From: Citrobacter amalonaticus | Lineage (GTDB): Bacteria; Pseudomonadota; Gammaproteobacteria; Enterobacterales; Enterobacteriaceae | Reading direction: 5' to 3' | Assembly: GCF_002918555.1 (NCBI RefSeq) | Contig: NZ_PQMB01000002.1 | Coordinates: 533,168 to 597,167, forward strand | Length of the DNA stretch: 64,000 bases | The notes under the pieces: generated by a model | What the model saw: the letters and a program-made list of their open reading frames with translations, nothing else | Told to the model about the DNA's origin: nothing | Database searches by the model: none | Shown here: in pieces, positions 31,008-42,954 of the stretch | Numbering within the stretch: position 1 is the stretch's first letter | How the letters are laid out: each line of letters begins with the position of its first letter | Translations under genes and position numbers: made by a program

Positions 31008-32310
31008 GCGCCTGTACCTTGGCTCCGTAATCATTAATCGGCTGCCATTTGGCTGGCAGTCCGGTGAAGTCTGCTTGCGCTACGCCAAGACGTACCGCCT
31101 GATCGATAACAATACGCGCGACGTCAAAGTGACGCGCGCGGGGGTATTGCGCCAGATATTCGCGTACCACCAGACCAAGATCCAGCGGTGTTTGTCTGGT
31201 TTTATAAATGACCAGTTGTTCTTCGATGATCGCCGCCAGCTGTTCACGGATCTCGTTAAATTCTTCGTATTCCAGATCCGGCGGCAGTTCCCCGGTGACC
31301 TCTTCATCGCGCAACGCAATCTCTTCATCGCGCATATCCAGCAGGCGATCGGCATTGGCGTAGGTCAGCGCCCAGGGATCGTCGAAATAGTTCTGCACGG
31401 ACTGACGCAGGCGCTGGGCAAAGACGCGGTTTTTATCCATATCAATCGCGGTACGGATAAATTTATGCACGTGTCGGTCATAGCCGATCCACAGATCGAT
31501 AGACTGCTGGCCCCAGCTAATAATACGGTCCAGCTTGCTTTGCAGATCGAACACCAGACGATCGACAAAATGCAGATCGTCATGCGCCATCGTCGCGTCC
31601 TGAATGCGCAGCAGATTGGCTTGTAGCTTATCGCCCGCCGCTTCCAGTGTGTCCTGCAACTCACGCAGCGTTCCGGAGGTTTCAGACAGCAGCAGTTCAC
31701 AGCTCGAAATCGCCGCCCGCCAGTCTTTGTTCAGCAGCTGCGCAATATCATCTTTCACCTGCTGCTGCTGCTCATCCATGATGCGCTGGGTCAGATCGAT
31801 GCTGTCGAAAATCTCCGCCACGGAATATTTGAGCGGAGCATAGACGTTACGGTGCCAGTGGAACTCATCCCCGCCCTCGGCTGCCGCATCCGCCGCACGC
31901 TTCAGTTCGCCAGCCACAATCGACAGCTGCATGGAGAGCCGCAGCGTGGAAAACTCACGCTGGCGAATATAGTAATCGGTGATGCCAATGCCGAGCGGCG
32001 TCAAACGATAAATCGCGTTCCCTTCTGCCTGCTCACTGGTAAAGCGGTTCAGCAGACGTTGACGCACCATATCGTTGATCGCGTTGTTGGCGCGTACGCC
32101 GATGGTTTCGCTGGTTTGCTCAAACGCATCACTCACATGGCGGAACGCATCCACCAGTTCACCTTCACTCATCTCACCGTCAAGACGTTCGCCATTCAGC
32201 GTGGCAACCGCCAGCAGAAACGACAATCTGTCTACCGGCAGCGAGATAGAAAAGTCATTTTTTCTGGCCCAGGCAACCAGTTCGGGGACTGTCTGGGAAA
32301 TTTCACTCAT
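30988..32310 (-). CDS. mukF: MukF, condensin kleisin subunit
   Basis: 440 residues, as in E. coli. An N-terminal winged-helix dimerisation domain is followed by a helical bundle (about 120-290) and an acidic linker that threads over the MukB head, then a C-terminal winged helix. As the kleisin it bridges the two MukB heads and recruits MukE. It starts 3 nt after the cmoM stop, making cmoM-mukF-mukE-mukB one operon. Confidence 0.97.
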   Translation of the reverse strand: MSEISQTVPELVAWARKNDFSISLPVDRLSFLLAVATLNGERLDGEMSEGELVDAFRHVSDAFEQTSETIGVRANNAINDMVRQRLLNRFTSEQAEGNAIYRLTPLGIGITDYYIRQREFSTLRLSMQLSIVAGELKRAADAAAEGGDEFHWHRNVYAPLKYSVAEIFDSIDLTQRIMDEQQQQVKDDIAQLLNKDWRAAISSCELLLSETSGTLRELQDTLEAAGDKLQANLLRIQDATMAHDDLHFVDRLVFDLQSKLDRIISWGQQSIDLWIGYDRHVHKFIRTAIDMDKNRVFAQRLRQSVQNYFDDPWALTYANADRLLDMRDEEIALRDEEVTGELPPDLEYEEFNEIREQLAAIIEEQLVIYKTRQTPLDLGLVVREYLAQYPRARHFDVARIVIDQAVRLGVAQADFTGLPAKWQPINDYGAKVQAHVIDKY

Positions 32311-32313
32311 AGG

Positions 32314-33093
32314 TTATCCTTGCATCTGCGATTTGCGGGCAGTGACATGTATATACCGGCCAAGACTGACATACGGCTCCTGGCGGCAATAACGCGTTTC
32401 CAGTTCAACCAACATCTCATAACAGTCACGCTGCTGATTTTTTTCACGCAGATAATCATGAAACACGCGTACCCCGGTCTTCCCGGTGATTTGCCAGCCA
32501 ATCTGCTCCAGCCACTGATAAACCTGATCCGGTTCACGTGGATAGTCTGGCGAAAGCGTACGTTTTTTGCGTTTTGGCATCCCCACCTGCACGTAGTCAA
32601 AGTTCCCTGCCACCATGTTATGCATCAACAGACCGTTAGCATTGTAGAACATTAACGACAGTACACCGTCGGGGCGCAATACAGACCACAGGGTTTTCAG
32701 CACGCTGACCGGTTCTGCCACCCACTCCAGCACAGCATGAAACAATATCAGATCAACGGGGCTTTCCAAATGCGAAGCAACATCCTGAGCGGCGCACTGT
32801 ATAAAATGCATGTTGTTGCTCACACCTTTTGCTTCTGCCGCCTGCTGCGCACGCACGATCATTTCAGCGGAAAGATCGCAAAGCGTAACATGGTACCCGC
32901 GCTCTGCCATTTTAATCGCCGTTTGCCCCTCACCGCCGCCCGCGTCCAGCACCCGCAATTTCTGCGAACCGAAATCCGCCAGCACACGGTCCAGATCCTG
33001 CCACAAGATAGCCTGTCTTAGCTGACCTTTAGTTGTACCGTAAATGTTACGGGAAAACTTTTCTGCAATGTCATCAAAATTGCGATCCCGCAT
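32314..33093 (-). CDS. cmoM: CmoM, tRNA 5-carboxymethoxyuridine methyltransferase
   Basis: 259 residues from ATG 33093 (E. coli 261). An upstream GTG (33105) is in frame, but the GGAG site fits the ATG. It is a class I SAM methyltransferase with the binding motif VLDAGGGEGQTA near residue 48 and CDLSAEM after the second strand. CmoM methylates cmo5U34 to mcmo5U in several tRNAs, broadening wobble reading. It was once called SmtA. First gene of the muk operon and divergent from elyC. Confidence 0.95.
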   Translation of the reverse strand: MRDRNFDDIAEKFSRNIYGTTKGQLRQAILWQDLDRVLADFGSQKLRVLDAGGGEGQTAIKMAERGYHVTLCDLSAEMIVRAQQAAEAKGVSNNMHFIQCAAQDVASHLESPVDLILFHAVLEWVAEPVSVLKTLWSVLRPDGVLSLMFYNANGLLMHNMVAGNFDYVQVGMPKRKKRTLSPDYPREPDQVYQWLEQIGWQITGKTGVRVFHDYLREKNQQRDCYEMLVELETRYCRQEPYVSLGRYIHVTARKSQMQG

Positions 33094-33228
33094 TGGGCTC
33101 TCCACCGGCTGGCTCAGGGGTTCTCTTAAAAGGACGCTATTTTGTCATACTCGCGGCGATATTTAACCTGTCTGGTGTAATATCCCTGCAGAAGTCCTGC
33201 TGTATGGTTAAAAAAGGAACCAAAAAGG

Positions 33229-34008
33229 ATGCTTTTTACACTGAAGAAAGTGATTGGCGGTATGCTGCTGCCCCTTCCCTTCCTGCTGTTCATGATGGGC
33301 GCAGGCCTGATACTGTTGTGGTTTAGTCGCTTTCAGAAAACCGGGAAGGTCTTTATCAGTCTGGGATGGCTGACGCTTCTGCTCCTGAGCCTGCAGCCTG
33401 TTGCCGACAGTCTGCTCCGTCCCATTGAGGAACGGTATCCGACCTGGCAGGATACGCAAAAGGTGGAATACATCGTGGTACTGGGCGGGGGCTATACCTG
33501 GAACCCGCAGTGGGCACCCAGCTCTAACCTGATCAATAACAGTCTTCCGCGCCTTAACGAAGGTATCCGTCTGTGGCGAGCTAACCCAGGATCAAAGCTT
33601 ATCTTTACTGGCAGCGTCGCACAGACTAACACCGTTAGCACCGCAGAAGTTGGCGCACGCGTGGCGAAGTCACTGGGCGTACCGGGAAGCGATATCATTA
33701 CGCTGGATAGTCCTAAAGACACCGAAGAAGAAGCTGCGGCCGTTAAGCAGGCTATCGGCAATGCGCCTTTCCTGCTGGTGACTTCGGCATCTCATCTCCC
33801 GCGGGCGATGATTTTCTTCCAGCATGCCGGGCTTAACCCCCTTCCTGCACCGGCGAATCAACTGGCTATTGATTCACCGCTGAATCCATGGGAGCGCGCC
33901 ATCCCGTCCCCCGTCTGGCTGATGCACAGCGATCGCGCCAGTTACGAAACGCTGGGGCGAATCTGGCAGTGGTTGAAAGGATCGTCAGGCGAGCCACGGC
34001 AACAGTGA
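33229..34008 (+). CDS. elyC: ElyC, DUF218 envelope biogenesis factor
   Basis: 259 residues, as in E. coli ElyC (YcbC). Two N-terminal membrane helices (about residues 10-32 and 40-58) precede a DUF218 domain beginning VEYIVVLGGGYTWNPQ. Conserved segments SLPRLNEGIRLW, DSPKDTEEEA and SASHLPRAM are intact. In E. coli ElyC supports peptidoglycan assembly at low temperature, apparently through lipid-carrier metabolism. Its last 24 nt overlap the 3' end of ycbJ on the other strand. Confidence 0.95.
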   Translation: MLFTLKKVIGGMLLPLPFLLFMMGAGLILLWFSRFQKTGKVFISLGWLTLLLLSLQPVADSLLRPIEERYPTWQDTQKVEYIVVLGGGYTWNPQWAPSSNLINNSLPRLNEGIRLWRANPGSKLIFTGSVAQTNTVSTAEVGARVAKSLGVPGSDIITLDSPKDTEEEAAAVKQAIGNAPFLLVTSASHLPRAMIFFQHAGLNPLPAPANQLAIDSPLNPWERAIPSPVWLMHSDRASYETLGRIWQWLKGSSGEPRQQ

Positions 34009-34878
34009 TTTTGTCGCCAGGTCAAAATTAGAACGGCTAAAGCGGCCGGTATTAACCAGCTGCGCCACCTCGTCCCATAACACATACAGCCAACGCCGCC
34101 AGATGAATGATTCCGCCACTGGCGCGCGTTGCAGATAGTGCCATAACAATCCTTCCGCCAGCGTATTGTCCATCAGCCGGAAAAGTTCATATTCTCTTGG
34201 CGCCCAAAGCATAGTACCTGGCCCGACCATTGCCAGAAGTTGATCGCTGCGGGCATCTTTCAACATGCTACGCAGGCTGAAATTACCGTGAATCAACACG
34301 CAGTTGTCATTGAAGCCCTCAAACAGGGCGGGGAGGCATTCACGGGTGCGAAAAAGGATACGTTTATCCTCCATCGTGAAGCCGGTATTGTGGAACTGGT
34401 TTAAGGTACTCCACAATACCTCGACGCGCTGGCGATACCATGAAGGCCAGGTATTCTCCTGAGTATTGTCTACCACCCCCACGCAGCCGCGACTGTCCTG
34501 GCGATGCCAGGCCAACAACCCTTCGACAATTTGATCTTTGAGCTGCTCCCAGCGTTCCGGGGTCCTTGCAGGGGCTTCTACCGGCACGCCGCGCAGACGT
34601 TCCAGCAACAATACATCGGGACCTGGATGTTCCTCGTGCGTCATCACGCCATAAATCACCGGCATCCGTACCGTACCGCTCCGCGCCAGCATTGTGGTTT
34701 TCCATGCCAGTTGACGAGCAACGCCGGGAGTCGTGAAACTTCTCGCCATCAACGGCATGGGGTTTCCCTGACTGTCGTACAGCGACCACAGCGCTGAGTC
34801 CGTTTTTTCACTTACGCACTCAATACGGCTGAGTTTTTCTCCCAGTAGATGGCTTAATTCGGCACGCAGCTGTTCCAT
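33985..34878 (-). CDS. ycbJ: YcbJ, aminoglycoside-phosphotransferase-like protein
   Basis: 297 residues, equal to E. coli YcbJ. The fold resembles the APH/choline kinase group, with LLLERLRGVPVEAP in the hinge area and VLIHGNFSLRSML where active kinases have HGDxxxxN. Here the Asp and the Asn of that motif are missing, and no clear metal-binding Asp follows (VGPGTMLWAPREYEL). It may therefore be a pseudokinase; its function is unknown. It lies downstream of kdsB in the same direction after 152 nt and overlaps elyC tail to tail. Confidence 0.9.
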   Translation of the reverse strand: MEQLRAELSHLLGEKLSRIECVSEKTDSALWSLYDSQGNPMPLMARSFTTPGVARQLAWKTTMLARSGTVRMPVIYGVMTHEEHPGPDVLLLERLRGVPVEAPARTPERWEQLKDQIVEGLLAWHRQDSRGCVGVVDNTQENTWPSWYRQRVEVLWSTLNQFHNTGFTMEDKRILFRTRECLPALFEGFNDNCVLIHGNFSLRSMLKDARSDQLLAMVGPGTMLWAPREYELFRLMDNTLAEGLLWHYLQRAPVAESFIWRRWLYVLWDEVAQLVNTGRFSRSNFDLATKSLLPWLA

Positions 34879-35030
34879 TCAGATTGCCCTCATAAAAGCT
34901 ACTGCTTTCATAATGAGCGCCATATGGACCGATGTCACCCGAATGAGATCAATTGATGGCAAGAAAAGTGGAGGAAAAGGATGATGACAGGATACCCCTC
35001 CCACTTTTGAGAGGCGTATCCTTAAGGATA

Positions 35031-35956
<926 letters not shown>

Positions 35957-35997
35957 AGTTCCTCCAGATGGACCGGATAGTGAATAGGTGAATCTTA

Positions 35998-37239
35998 TCA
36001 TATCCGTTCAGCAGACTGCGCGATTTCCCAACCGTGACGACAGTCAGCAAACAGGCCGTTCGGACAGTGTCCTAACGTTACGCGGCTGGCCCGCTGCCAG
36101 CGGGCAAAATCGGTAATGGCCTGCAGCAGCCCTTTCTGTAGCGTCATACCCGGTTTCACCCCGTCCTGTAGATAAAGTGAGATCACCTCCAGCACGCCCG
36201 TTTTACGGTGCATTTTGGCATCCATACGTCCAACCAGTTGTCCGCGGTGCAGCAGAGGCAGAACAAAATACCCGTACTGACGTTTTGGCGCCGGGGTGTA
36301 ACACTCCAGTCGGTAGCTAAAATCAAACAGTTGCTCTGCTCGTTTGCGATCCCAGACAACCGGATCAAAAGGCGATAAAACGGCACTGTGACTGGCGGTT
36401 AACTTACCGGCCAGGGCCTGCTCCAGGAGCGGTAGTAGACCGGCATGCAGCCAGAGTTGACCTAACGTTGCGACATCGACAGGGATAATGTGCTGCTGCT
36501 CTGAGCGGATATCGCGCCACGTTTTTAACGCCGGACGCTTCAGACGATAGTAATCCGCCAGCCACTGCTCGCGAAAGATACCCAGGCTGCGCGCGCTGTT
36601 ATCAAGCATCGTCATTTCCGCTTCCGCCGGCGGGAGCAGATCGCACGTATCATCCCAGTCAGGCATTACCCGATGAGTTAAATCGTACACGCGCTGAAAG
36701 TTTCGCCGTTCCACCACCATCACTTTTCCGCAAGTGAAGAGCCCCTCAAGATGGCGCTTGTGCGGTTTCCACTCCCACCAACCGCTGGTGCCCTTGCGCG
36801 GATGCTCAAAATCCACAGAGCGGACCGGCCCATGATGGTGGATATGCTGAAGCAGCTGTTCAATCTCATGAGCGTGCTCCTTCATCCAGGAGGCCTTATA
36901 CTTCCAGCCCATTTTCTCTGGCGCCAGCATACGATGACGTATCAACATAAAATCGCTGCGCGGCAGAAAACAGGCTTCATGCGCCCAGTACTCCATCAGC
37001 TCACCGCGAAATAAGGCCTCATCCAGCCATTGCGGCGGATAGTCTCCCAGACGGCTGAACAGTACCAGGTATGGACTGCGGGCGACAATGTTGATGGTGT
37101 CAATTTGCAACAGTGACATGCGGGAAATCGTCGCCAGGATATCCGCAGGCTGCGCGCGACGACGTGATTTTTTCAGCAGCCCCTGGGCTGCAAGATGCAG
37201 GTTACGGGCATCCGTAAGCGAGAGTTGCGGCAACGACAT
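35998..37239 (-). CDS. ycaQ: YcaQ, interstrand-crosslink DNA glycosylase
   Basis: 413 residues (E. coli 410). It belongs to the HTH_42/AlkX family of tandem winged-helix proteins. The catalytic region is in [19 protein letters not shown] (QxD motif, about residue 45). YcaQ unhooks nitrogen-mustard interstrand crosslinks and removes N7-alkylguanine. The start ATG is at 37239; the gene follows lpxK after 41 nt and precedes ycaR after 41 nt, so it may be transcribed with both. Confidence 0.94.
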
Positions 37240-37280
37240 TCATGACTCCATAAATCGTTCACTGCCGCGGTTTGAATCAG

Positions 37281-38261
37281 CTAACGAACCAGCGAAGTGA
37301 GTTGTTCAAGTAATGCGTCAGGTTCTTTACCAGACAAATGTGCATCAACAGGTAAATACCACCAGTTTTCTTCAGCAAATGGACGACACTTGACCGCGTC
37401 TTTCTCCGTCATCACCAGCGTTTGCCCCGTGCGAAGTAACGCGCTGACGCCACCGTGTGTGAGCGCCTGATGGTCCGCCAGCGGAACACATTTTTGCGGC
37501 TGAACGCCGCATGCTGTCAGCGTGGCAAAAAAACGCGGTGGGTGACCAATGCCCGCCATCGCAACAACGTTCAGTAATTGCGCCACATCACGACGCTCAC
37601 CGGTACGCAGGTTTACAGCCATGCCAGGTTCAAGATGCATCGGGATCTCACCTGGCTGTGGGACGCCACCGTTTACAATCACGGCATCAACCGAACGTAG
37701 ACGACCGGCACGCTCACGCATTGGGCCCGCAGGCAGCCACCAGCCATTACCAAACCGACGCTCGCCGTCAATCACCACAATCTCGACATCCCGCGCCAGT
37801 CGATAGTGCTGCAAGCCATCGTCCGTCACGATAATCTGCATATCCTGATGAGCGGTGAGAAGTGATTTTACTGCGTCGGAACGCGCTGGCGAAACGGCGA
37901 CGGGCGCCCCGGTACGCTGAAAAATCAGAACAGGCTCATCACCCGCCTCTGCGGTAGTGGTCTGCGCTGTCAGCAACAACGGATACGACGCAGCTTTACC
38001 ACCATAACCCCGAGAGACCACGCCAACACGGATCCCACGCTGTTGAAGCTGCTCTACCAGCCAAACCACCACTGGGGTCTTACCGTTCCCCCCGGCTGTC
38101 AGGTTTCCAACCACCACCACAGGCACCGGCGCACGCCAGGCGCGTTTCAGTCCAAACTTGTAACACAAGCGAATACTGCCGCTCACCAGGCCGTACAGCC
38201 AGGAGAGAGGCAGTAACAGTCGCCACAAGGGCGACTCACCGGACCAGATTCTGGCTATCAT
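37281..38261 (-). CDS. lpxK: LpxK, tetraacyldisaccharide 4'-kinase
   Basis: 326 residues (E. coli 328). An N-terminal membrane-associating helix (residues 11-35) is followed by a P-loop kinase with [12 protein letters not shown] (52-63), and VSRGYGGK downstream. It phosphorylates the 4' position of the lipid A disaccharide at the inner membrane. The start overlaps the msbA stop by 4 nt, so the kinase and the lipid A flippase are translated together. Both are essential in E. coli. Confidence 0.97.
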   Translation of the reverse strand: MIARIWSGESPLWRLLLPLSWLYGLVSGSIRLCYKFGLKRAWRAPVPVVVVGNLTAGGNGKTPVVVWLVEQLQQRGIRVGVVSRGYGGKAASYPLLLTAQTTTAEAGDEPVLIFQRTGAPVAVSPARSDAVKSLLTAHQDMQIIVTDDGLQHYRLARDVEIVVIDGERRFGNGWWLPAGPMRERAGRLRSVDAVIVNGGVPQPGEIPMHLEPGMAVNLRTGERRDVAQLLNVVAMAGIGHPPRFFATLTACGVQPQKCVPLADHQALTHGGVSALLRTGQTLVMTEKDAVKCRPFAEENWWYLPVDAHLSGKEPDALLEQLTSLVR

Positions 38262-40006
38262 TGGCCAAACTGCATTTTATGCAGCTGCGCATAAACGCCG
38301 CGATGATTAATCAGTTCGCTGTGCGTACCGCGCTCAACGATAACACCATCTTCCACCACCACAATTTCATCGGCACTTTCAATGGTTGAAAGACGATGCG
38401 CGATCACCAGTGAAGTACGGTTTTTCTGTAGTTCATCCAGCGCCGCCTGAATCGCACGTTCGGATTCGGTATCAAGCGCGGATGTCGCTTCATCGAGGAT
38501 CAGAATTGGGCTGTCGCGCAGCAGGGCACGGGCAATCGCGATACGCTGCCGTTGACCACCAGAAAGCAGTACCCCGTTTTCACCAATAATGGTATCCAGA
38601 CCGTTATCCATCTTATTGATGAAGTCCATTGCGTACGCCATACGAGCCGCTTCTTCGATCTGCTCCCGGCTGTACTGTTCGGTACGCGCATAAGCGATGT
38701 TGTTCGCAACCGTATCGTTAAACAGGTGCACGTTTTGTGAAACCAGCGCAACCTGATTACGTAAAGAAGCTAAGGTGTATTCACGCAGATCGTGACCATC
38801 CATCAGGATTTCACCTTCATCAATGTCATAGAAGCGCGTGATCAGACTGGCAATTGTGGATTTACCCGAGCCAGAACGGCCCACCAGAGCAACCGTTTTA
38901 CCCGCCGGGATATTCAGATTGATATTACGCAACGCAGGTACATCACGACCTGGATAAGTAAAGGTAACATTGCGGAATTCCAGATTGCCCGTAGCACGTT
39001 CAACGACACGTTTACCTTCATCTTTCTCCTGTTCGCTATCCAGAATAGCAAACAAGGTCTGGCATGCCGCCATACCGCGCTGGAACTGCGCATTGACGTT
39101 AGTTAGCGATTTGAGCGGGCGCATCAACGCAATCATTGATGAGAAAACGACGGTAATTGTCCCTGCGGTCAGACTGTCCATCACGCTTGGGAAACTCGCC
39201 GCGTACAAAACGAAAGCCAGTGCCAGAGAAGCGATGAGCTGAATGATCGGATCAGATATTGAGGACGCAGAGACCATCTTCATCCCCTGCGTACGCATTT
39301 TATTACTGACTTTATCAAAACGTTTGGTTTCAACTTCCTGACCACCAAAGATAAGGACTTCTTTGTGGCCCTTCAGCATCTGTTCTGCGCTGGTCGTCAC
39401 ATGCCCCATAGTGGTTTGCATGTTTTTACTGATACTGCGGAAACGTTTTGAGACAACGCGTATCGCAATGGACACGACGGGTGCCAAAACGACCAGAATG
39501 ATCGACAGTTGCCAGCTGTAGTAGAACATCATAATAAACAGGCCGATGATCGATGCGCCTTCACGCACAACGGTAATCAATGCGCCAGAAGAAGAAGACG
39601 CCACCTGCTCAGAGTCATAGGTAATACGCGACAGCAGTGTCCCGGTGGATTGTTTGTCGAAGAAAGAGACTGGCATCCCCATCATATGACCAAACAAGCG
39701 TCGGCGCATGGTCATGACCACTTTGCCCGACACCCAGGAGATGCAGTAACTTGAGATATAGCTGGTGATACCACGCAATATCATCAGTCCAATAACCACC
39801 AGTGGCATCCAAAGCAGCACCGAGCGATCTGTTTTACCAAAACCATCATCCAGTAATGGCTTGAGGAGCGATAACATGAAGGTATCGCTGGCTGCGTTGA
39901 GGATTAACGCGACACCCGCCACGATCAGACCCGATTTAAAAGGCGCGATGGTTGGCCACAGTCGGCGAAACGTCTGCCACGTAGAGAGATCTTTATCGTT
40001 ATGCAT
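38258..40006 (-). CDS. msbA: MsbA, lipid A/LPS core flippase
   Basis: 582 residues, as in E. coli. It is an ABC exporter half-transporter: six membrane helices (about 20-310) and then an ATPase domain with Walker A GRSGSGKS, signature LSGGQRQR, Walker [13 protein letters not shown] and switch histidine IAHRLST. The homodimer flips core-lipid A across the inner membrane. It starts 36 nt after ycaI and overlaps lpxK. Confidence 0.98.
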   Translation of the reverse strand: MHNDKDLSTWQTFRRLWPTIAPFKSGLIVAGVALILNAASDTFMLSLLKPLLDDGFGKTDRSVLLWMPLVVIGLMILRGITSYISSYCISWVSGKVVMTMRRRLFGHMMGMPVSFFDKQSTGTLLSRITYDSEQVASSSSGALITVVREGASIIGLFIMMFYYSWQLSIILVVLAPVVSIAIRVVSKRFRSISKNMQTTMGHVTTSAEQMLKGHKEVLIFGGQEVETKRFDKVSNKMRTQGMKMVSASSISDPIIQLIASLALAFVLYAASFPSVMDSLTAGTITVVFSSMIALMRPLKSLTNVNAQFQRGMAACQTLFAILDSEQEKDEGKRVVERATGNLEFRNVTFTYPGRDVPALRNINLNIPAGKTVALVGRSGSGKSTIASLITRFYDIDEGEILMDGHDLREYTLASLRNQVALVSQNVHLFNDTVANNIAYARTEQYSREQIEEAARMAYAMDFINKMDNGLDTIIGENGVLLSGGQRQRIAIARALLRDSPILILDEATSALDTESERAIQAALDELQKNRTSLVIAHRLSTIESADEIVVVEDGVIVERGTHSELINHRGVYAQLHKMQFGQ

Positions 40007-40042
40007 TCAAAAAACCAGCATTTGTTGAAATAGCCGCATATT

Positions 40043-42307
40043 CTACCCGTTATCCTCTGACACGCCAAACCACTGATGATACCAACGAGGCAAAAGTTGC
40101 TCACGCAGGCTATTTATTCGCCAGCCCTGCCCTGAAAAATCCAGCGATACCTGCCCATGATGTGGGGTATCCAGCCACTGATAGCCTTCACTCTGATAAC
40201 GTTTTTTTACCTTTACCGACGGCAGACGCCAGGCGTTGTAGCGTGACGCAGAGGCCAACGCCACCGTTCCGTTGACACGCTGAACCAACGCCAGTGATGA
40301 TGAAGTATTACTGCCGTGGTGTGGAACCTGAATCACAGTCGATTGCAGATGTTCCCAGTAATGACTTAGCATTTTTTGTTCAGCTGGAGACTCTATATCC
40401 CCCGTAAGCAGAATACTGTGCGTTCCATCATCCACTTTTACAACGCAGGAACGGTTATTACCCTGGTCCTTATTTCCTTTCAGCGGCCAATGTGCGCTGA
40501 AACGTAGCCCCTGCCATTGCCACTGCTCTGCGCGAAAACAGGGTAAATGGTTTTTCCAGCCTAATGGACTTCTGACCCACATGGACGGCCAGGCTTTTAG
40601 CAAAGCGTCCATCCCACCGCGATGATCCAGATGCTCATGACTCAGCACAATCCCTTCCGGAGTCAGGTTATGCCAGCGCAGCCAGGGAATTATCAACTGT
40701 TGCCCACTGTCGCCGCCAAGCCAGGCAAGACCGGTATCATAGAGGATTGCCTTGCCATTCCGGGCAATCACCATTGCCAGGCCCTGCCCTACGTCAAGCA
40801 TATAGACCTGCCAGCTATCGCTTCGTGCGGGGCGCCAAAACGGCCAGCTCAGCAATAACAGCCCTGCCAGACAGACAGCTGGCCACGTTCGCCAGGCATT
40901 AAATCGCCATACTATCAGCGCCAGCCATGGAATCAGCAGCACCCCCTGCCAGCGCTCATCAATATTGATCCACCCTTCTGGCAAAGCCCGGAGCGCCCAA
41001 ACCAACACGGCGAGTGAACTATCGGCCAAAAGCCACATCCCATGTTCAAAAAACAGGGGACCCGTTAAGTGTACGATCATTCCAGCCAAAATTAACGGGA
41101 CAGAAATAAACGTGACCATCGGCACAGCAAACAGATTCGCCAGAAATGAGGTCAGACTGACGCCGTGAAAGAGAGCGATTTGCAGCGGCAGAAGTAACAG
41201 TGTAATACCCAATTGCAGGTGTGCCAGTTCAGGTAAGAAGCGCACTGCCCGCGGTAACGACCAGACAGGGCAAGGAAACCATTGGTACCAAAAAATCAGT
41301 GCAGCAACGGCCAGAGCTGAGAGCCACAAACTTTGCGAGAGAACGGCGATAGGATCCACCACCACAATTGCAGCCAGACAACAGCACCAGACCTCCCACC
41401 CGCTCCATTGTCGACCACTGAGTTTGAGCATCCCCCACGCAACCAGCGCCACCACCGTTCGCAATGCAGGCGGCTGCAACCCGGTTAGCCAGGCGTAAAA
41501 TATTGCACTCAGGATCCCACCAACGAGCGGGACCTGCCAGTGAATCCATCTGACAGGTATAAAAAATTGTGCACCGCGAATGACTGCCCCCATAAGAAAC
41601 GCAGCGAAGGCAATATGCAAACCAGAGATGGCCATCAGGTGAGCGGTGCCTGTATCGCGCATAAGTGTTTTCACCTCCTGCGGAACTGACAAACGTTCTC
41701 CCATTCCCAGCCCTAATATCACTTGCTGCCACGGATAGTCAGCAAGCGTTTTCTTTAGTGAAGCCAGATAGAGAGCCCGGCTGCTGCATTCAGGGTTAAT
41801 AACCCTGGCCTGCAGAAATCGCCCGGTTAGCGGTTGATGCTGTGCCAGCGCATAGCGTTGGCTGTCAAAACCACCTTCATTGAGTTGTCCGTGTACGGCG
41901 CGAACCTTCAGCGACATCGCCCAGCGCTGCCCTGCACAAACTACATCCGGTAAATACTGGCCATACAGAACAACGCCCACCGCTGGAAAGATCCACCTGC
42001 CGTTAAGATGGGTAACCTTGCCATAGTGCGTCGTCATGTTATCCGTACCGGTAATCCTGACAATTGCCTCCTGGGTTGTTCCCGGCAGCGTATTCGCCGG
42101 CCAGACAGCCTGTTTACCCGCCATAATCCCCCACAGGAAAAATAGCAGGGTCAACCCAACGTAACGTAAGTATCTATGCGGTATGAAGCTGAACAGGCAT
42201 GCCAGACTAAACAGACCGACGATACCAGGCATCCCGGGAAGCTCGGGCAAAATTATTAGCGGGGTAATTCCGCACAATGCACATACGCTGACCGTCGTTA
42301 TTTTCAT
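40043..42307 (-). CDS. ycaI: YcaI, ComEC/Rec2-family membrane protein
   Basis: 754 residues from ATG 42307, preceded by GGAGG at 5 nt; a GTG two codons earlier is too close to that site. It has the full ComEC architecture: N-terminal hydrophobic helices with a small OB-like domain (residues ~60-170), a competence membrane core (about 200-490, MAISGLHIAF) and a C-terminal metallo-beta-lactamase-like domain (VGQGLAMVIA, SHEHLDHRGG, LTGDIE). ComEC translocates single-stranded DNA in competent bacteria. In E. coli it is linked to use of DNA as a nutrient and to low natural transformation. It is the first gene of the ycaI-msbA-lpxK run. Confidence 0.95.
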   Translation of the reverse strand: MKITTVSVCALCGITPLIILPELPGMPGIVGLFSLACLFSFIPHRYLRYVGLTLLFFLWGIMAGKQAVWPANTLPGTTQEAIVRITGTDNMTTHYGKVTHLNGRWIFPAVGVVLYGQYLPDVVCAGQRWAMSLKVRAVHGQLNEGGFDSQRYALAQHQPLTGRFLQARVINPECSSRALYLASLKKTLADYPWQQVILGLGMGERLSVPQEVKTLMRDTGTAHLMAISGLHIAFAAFLMGAVIRGAQFFIPVRWIHWQVPLVGGILSAIFYAWLTGLQPPALRTVVALVAWGMLKLSGRQWSGWEVWCCCLAAIVVVDPIAVLSQSLWLSALAVAALIFWYQWFPCPVWSLPRAVRFLPELAHLQLGITLLLLPLQIALFHGVSLTSFLANLFAVPMVTFISVPLILAGMIVHLTGPLFFEHGMWLLADSSLAVLVWALRALPEGWINIDERWQGVLLIPWLALIVWRFNAWRTWPAVCLAGLLLLSWPFWRPARSDSWQVYMLDVGQGLAMVIARNGKAILYDTGLAWLGGDSGQQLIIPWLRWHNLTPEGIVLSHEHLDHRGGMDALLKAWPSMWVRSPLGWKNHLPCFRAEQWQWQGLRFSAHWPLKGNKDQGNNRSCVVKVDDGTHSILLTGDIESPAEQKMLSHYWEHLQSTVIQVPHHGSNTSSSLALVQRVNGTVALASASRYNAWRLPSVKVKKRYQSEGYQWLDTPHHGQVSLDFSGQGWRINSLREQLLPRWYHQWFGVSEDNG

Positions 42308-42462
42308 GAACACCTCCCTGTTGCAGGAAGTGTGCGACGTTACCCAATCTTTGTCTGGGTGAAGTTTTCCGTTTTCCGATAACGCTTCCGCGCTTTCTGT
42401 TCAGGAAATGCAATATGCGAATTAAAATGCGAGGGGCTTTCCAGCACCGTATGGCAGAAATG

Positions 42463-42489
42463 AAAAAAGCACCTGCGCGGTGCTTTTTT
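42463..42489. terminator. Terminator downstream of ihfB
   Basis: AAAAAAGCACC (42463-42473) pairs with GGTGCTTTTTT (42479-42489) around a 5-nt loop. It has T runs in both directions and lies 25 nt beyond the ihfB stop on the minus strand. Confidence 0.9.
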
Positions 42490-42513
42490 CGGGCTTAAGT
42501 TTGTAATTCAAAC

Positions 42514-42798
42514 TTAACCATAAATATTGGCGCGATCGCGCAGTTCTTTACCCGGCTTGAAGTGTGGAACATATTTTCCTTCCAGATCCACTTTGTCGCC
42601 AGTCTTCGGGTTACGTCCAGTACGAGGTGCGCGGTAATGTAATGAAAAGCTGCCGAAACCGCGGATTTCAATACGCTCGCCCTGCGCAAGAGTCGAGGCC
42701 ATATGCTCCAGCATCTCTTTTACCGCATCTTCAACCGCTTTCGCGGGAATATGAGATTGCTGGGTTGCAAGTCTTTCAATCAATTCTGACTTGGTCAT
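42514..42798 (-). CDS. ihfB: IhfB, integration host factor beta subunit
   Basis: 94 residues, as in E. coli. It is an HU/IHF-family protein with RGFGSF and the beta-arm [16 protein letters not shown], whose proline intercalates DNA. With IhfA it bends DNA sharply at specific sites in replication, recombination and transcription. It lies 156 nt after rpsA, separated by a hairpin. Confidence 0.98.
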   Translation of the reverse strand: MTKSELIERLATQQSHIPAKAVEDAVKEMLEHMASTLAQGERIEIRGFGSFSLHYRAPRTGRNPKTGDKVDLEGKYVPHFKPGKELRDRANIYG

Positions 42799-42846
42799 GT
42801 TTCCTCCGGTTCCTTAAGCAAATTGGCTGCTACTGTTATTGCATTA

Positions 42847-42874
42847 ATTAAGGGCGGCCGTAGCCGCCCTTAAT
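42847..42874 (-). terminator. Hairpin between rpsA and ihfB
   Basis: ATTAAGGGCGGC-CGTA-GCCGCCCTTAAT is a perfect 12-bp stem with a 4-nt loop, 80 nt after the rpsA stop. On the minus strand it is followed by TAATGC rather than a long T run, so it may be a partial terminator or an RNA-stabilising structure. Confidence 0.65.
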
Positions 42875-42954
42875 GCTTGATTACAGGACGAAACCTGCAA
42901 TCTGTCAAGTAAACTCATCATACTTCGGGATAAAACACCCGAAGTTTCAGAGAA

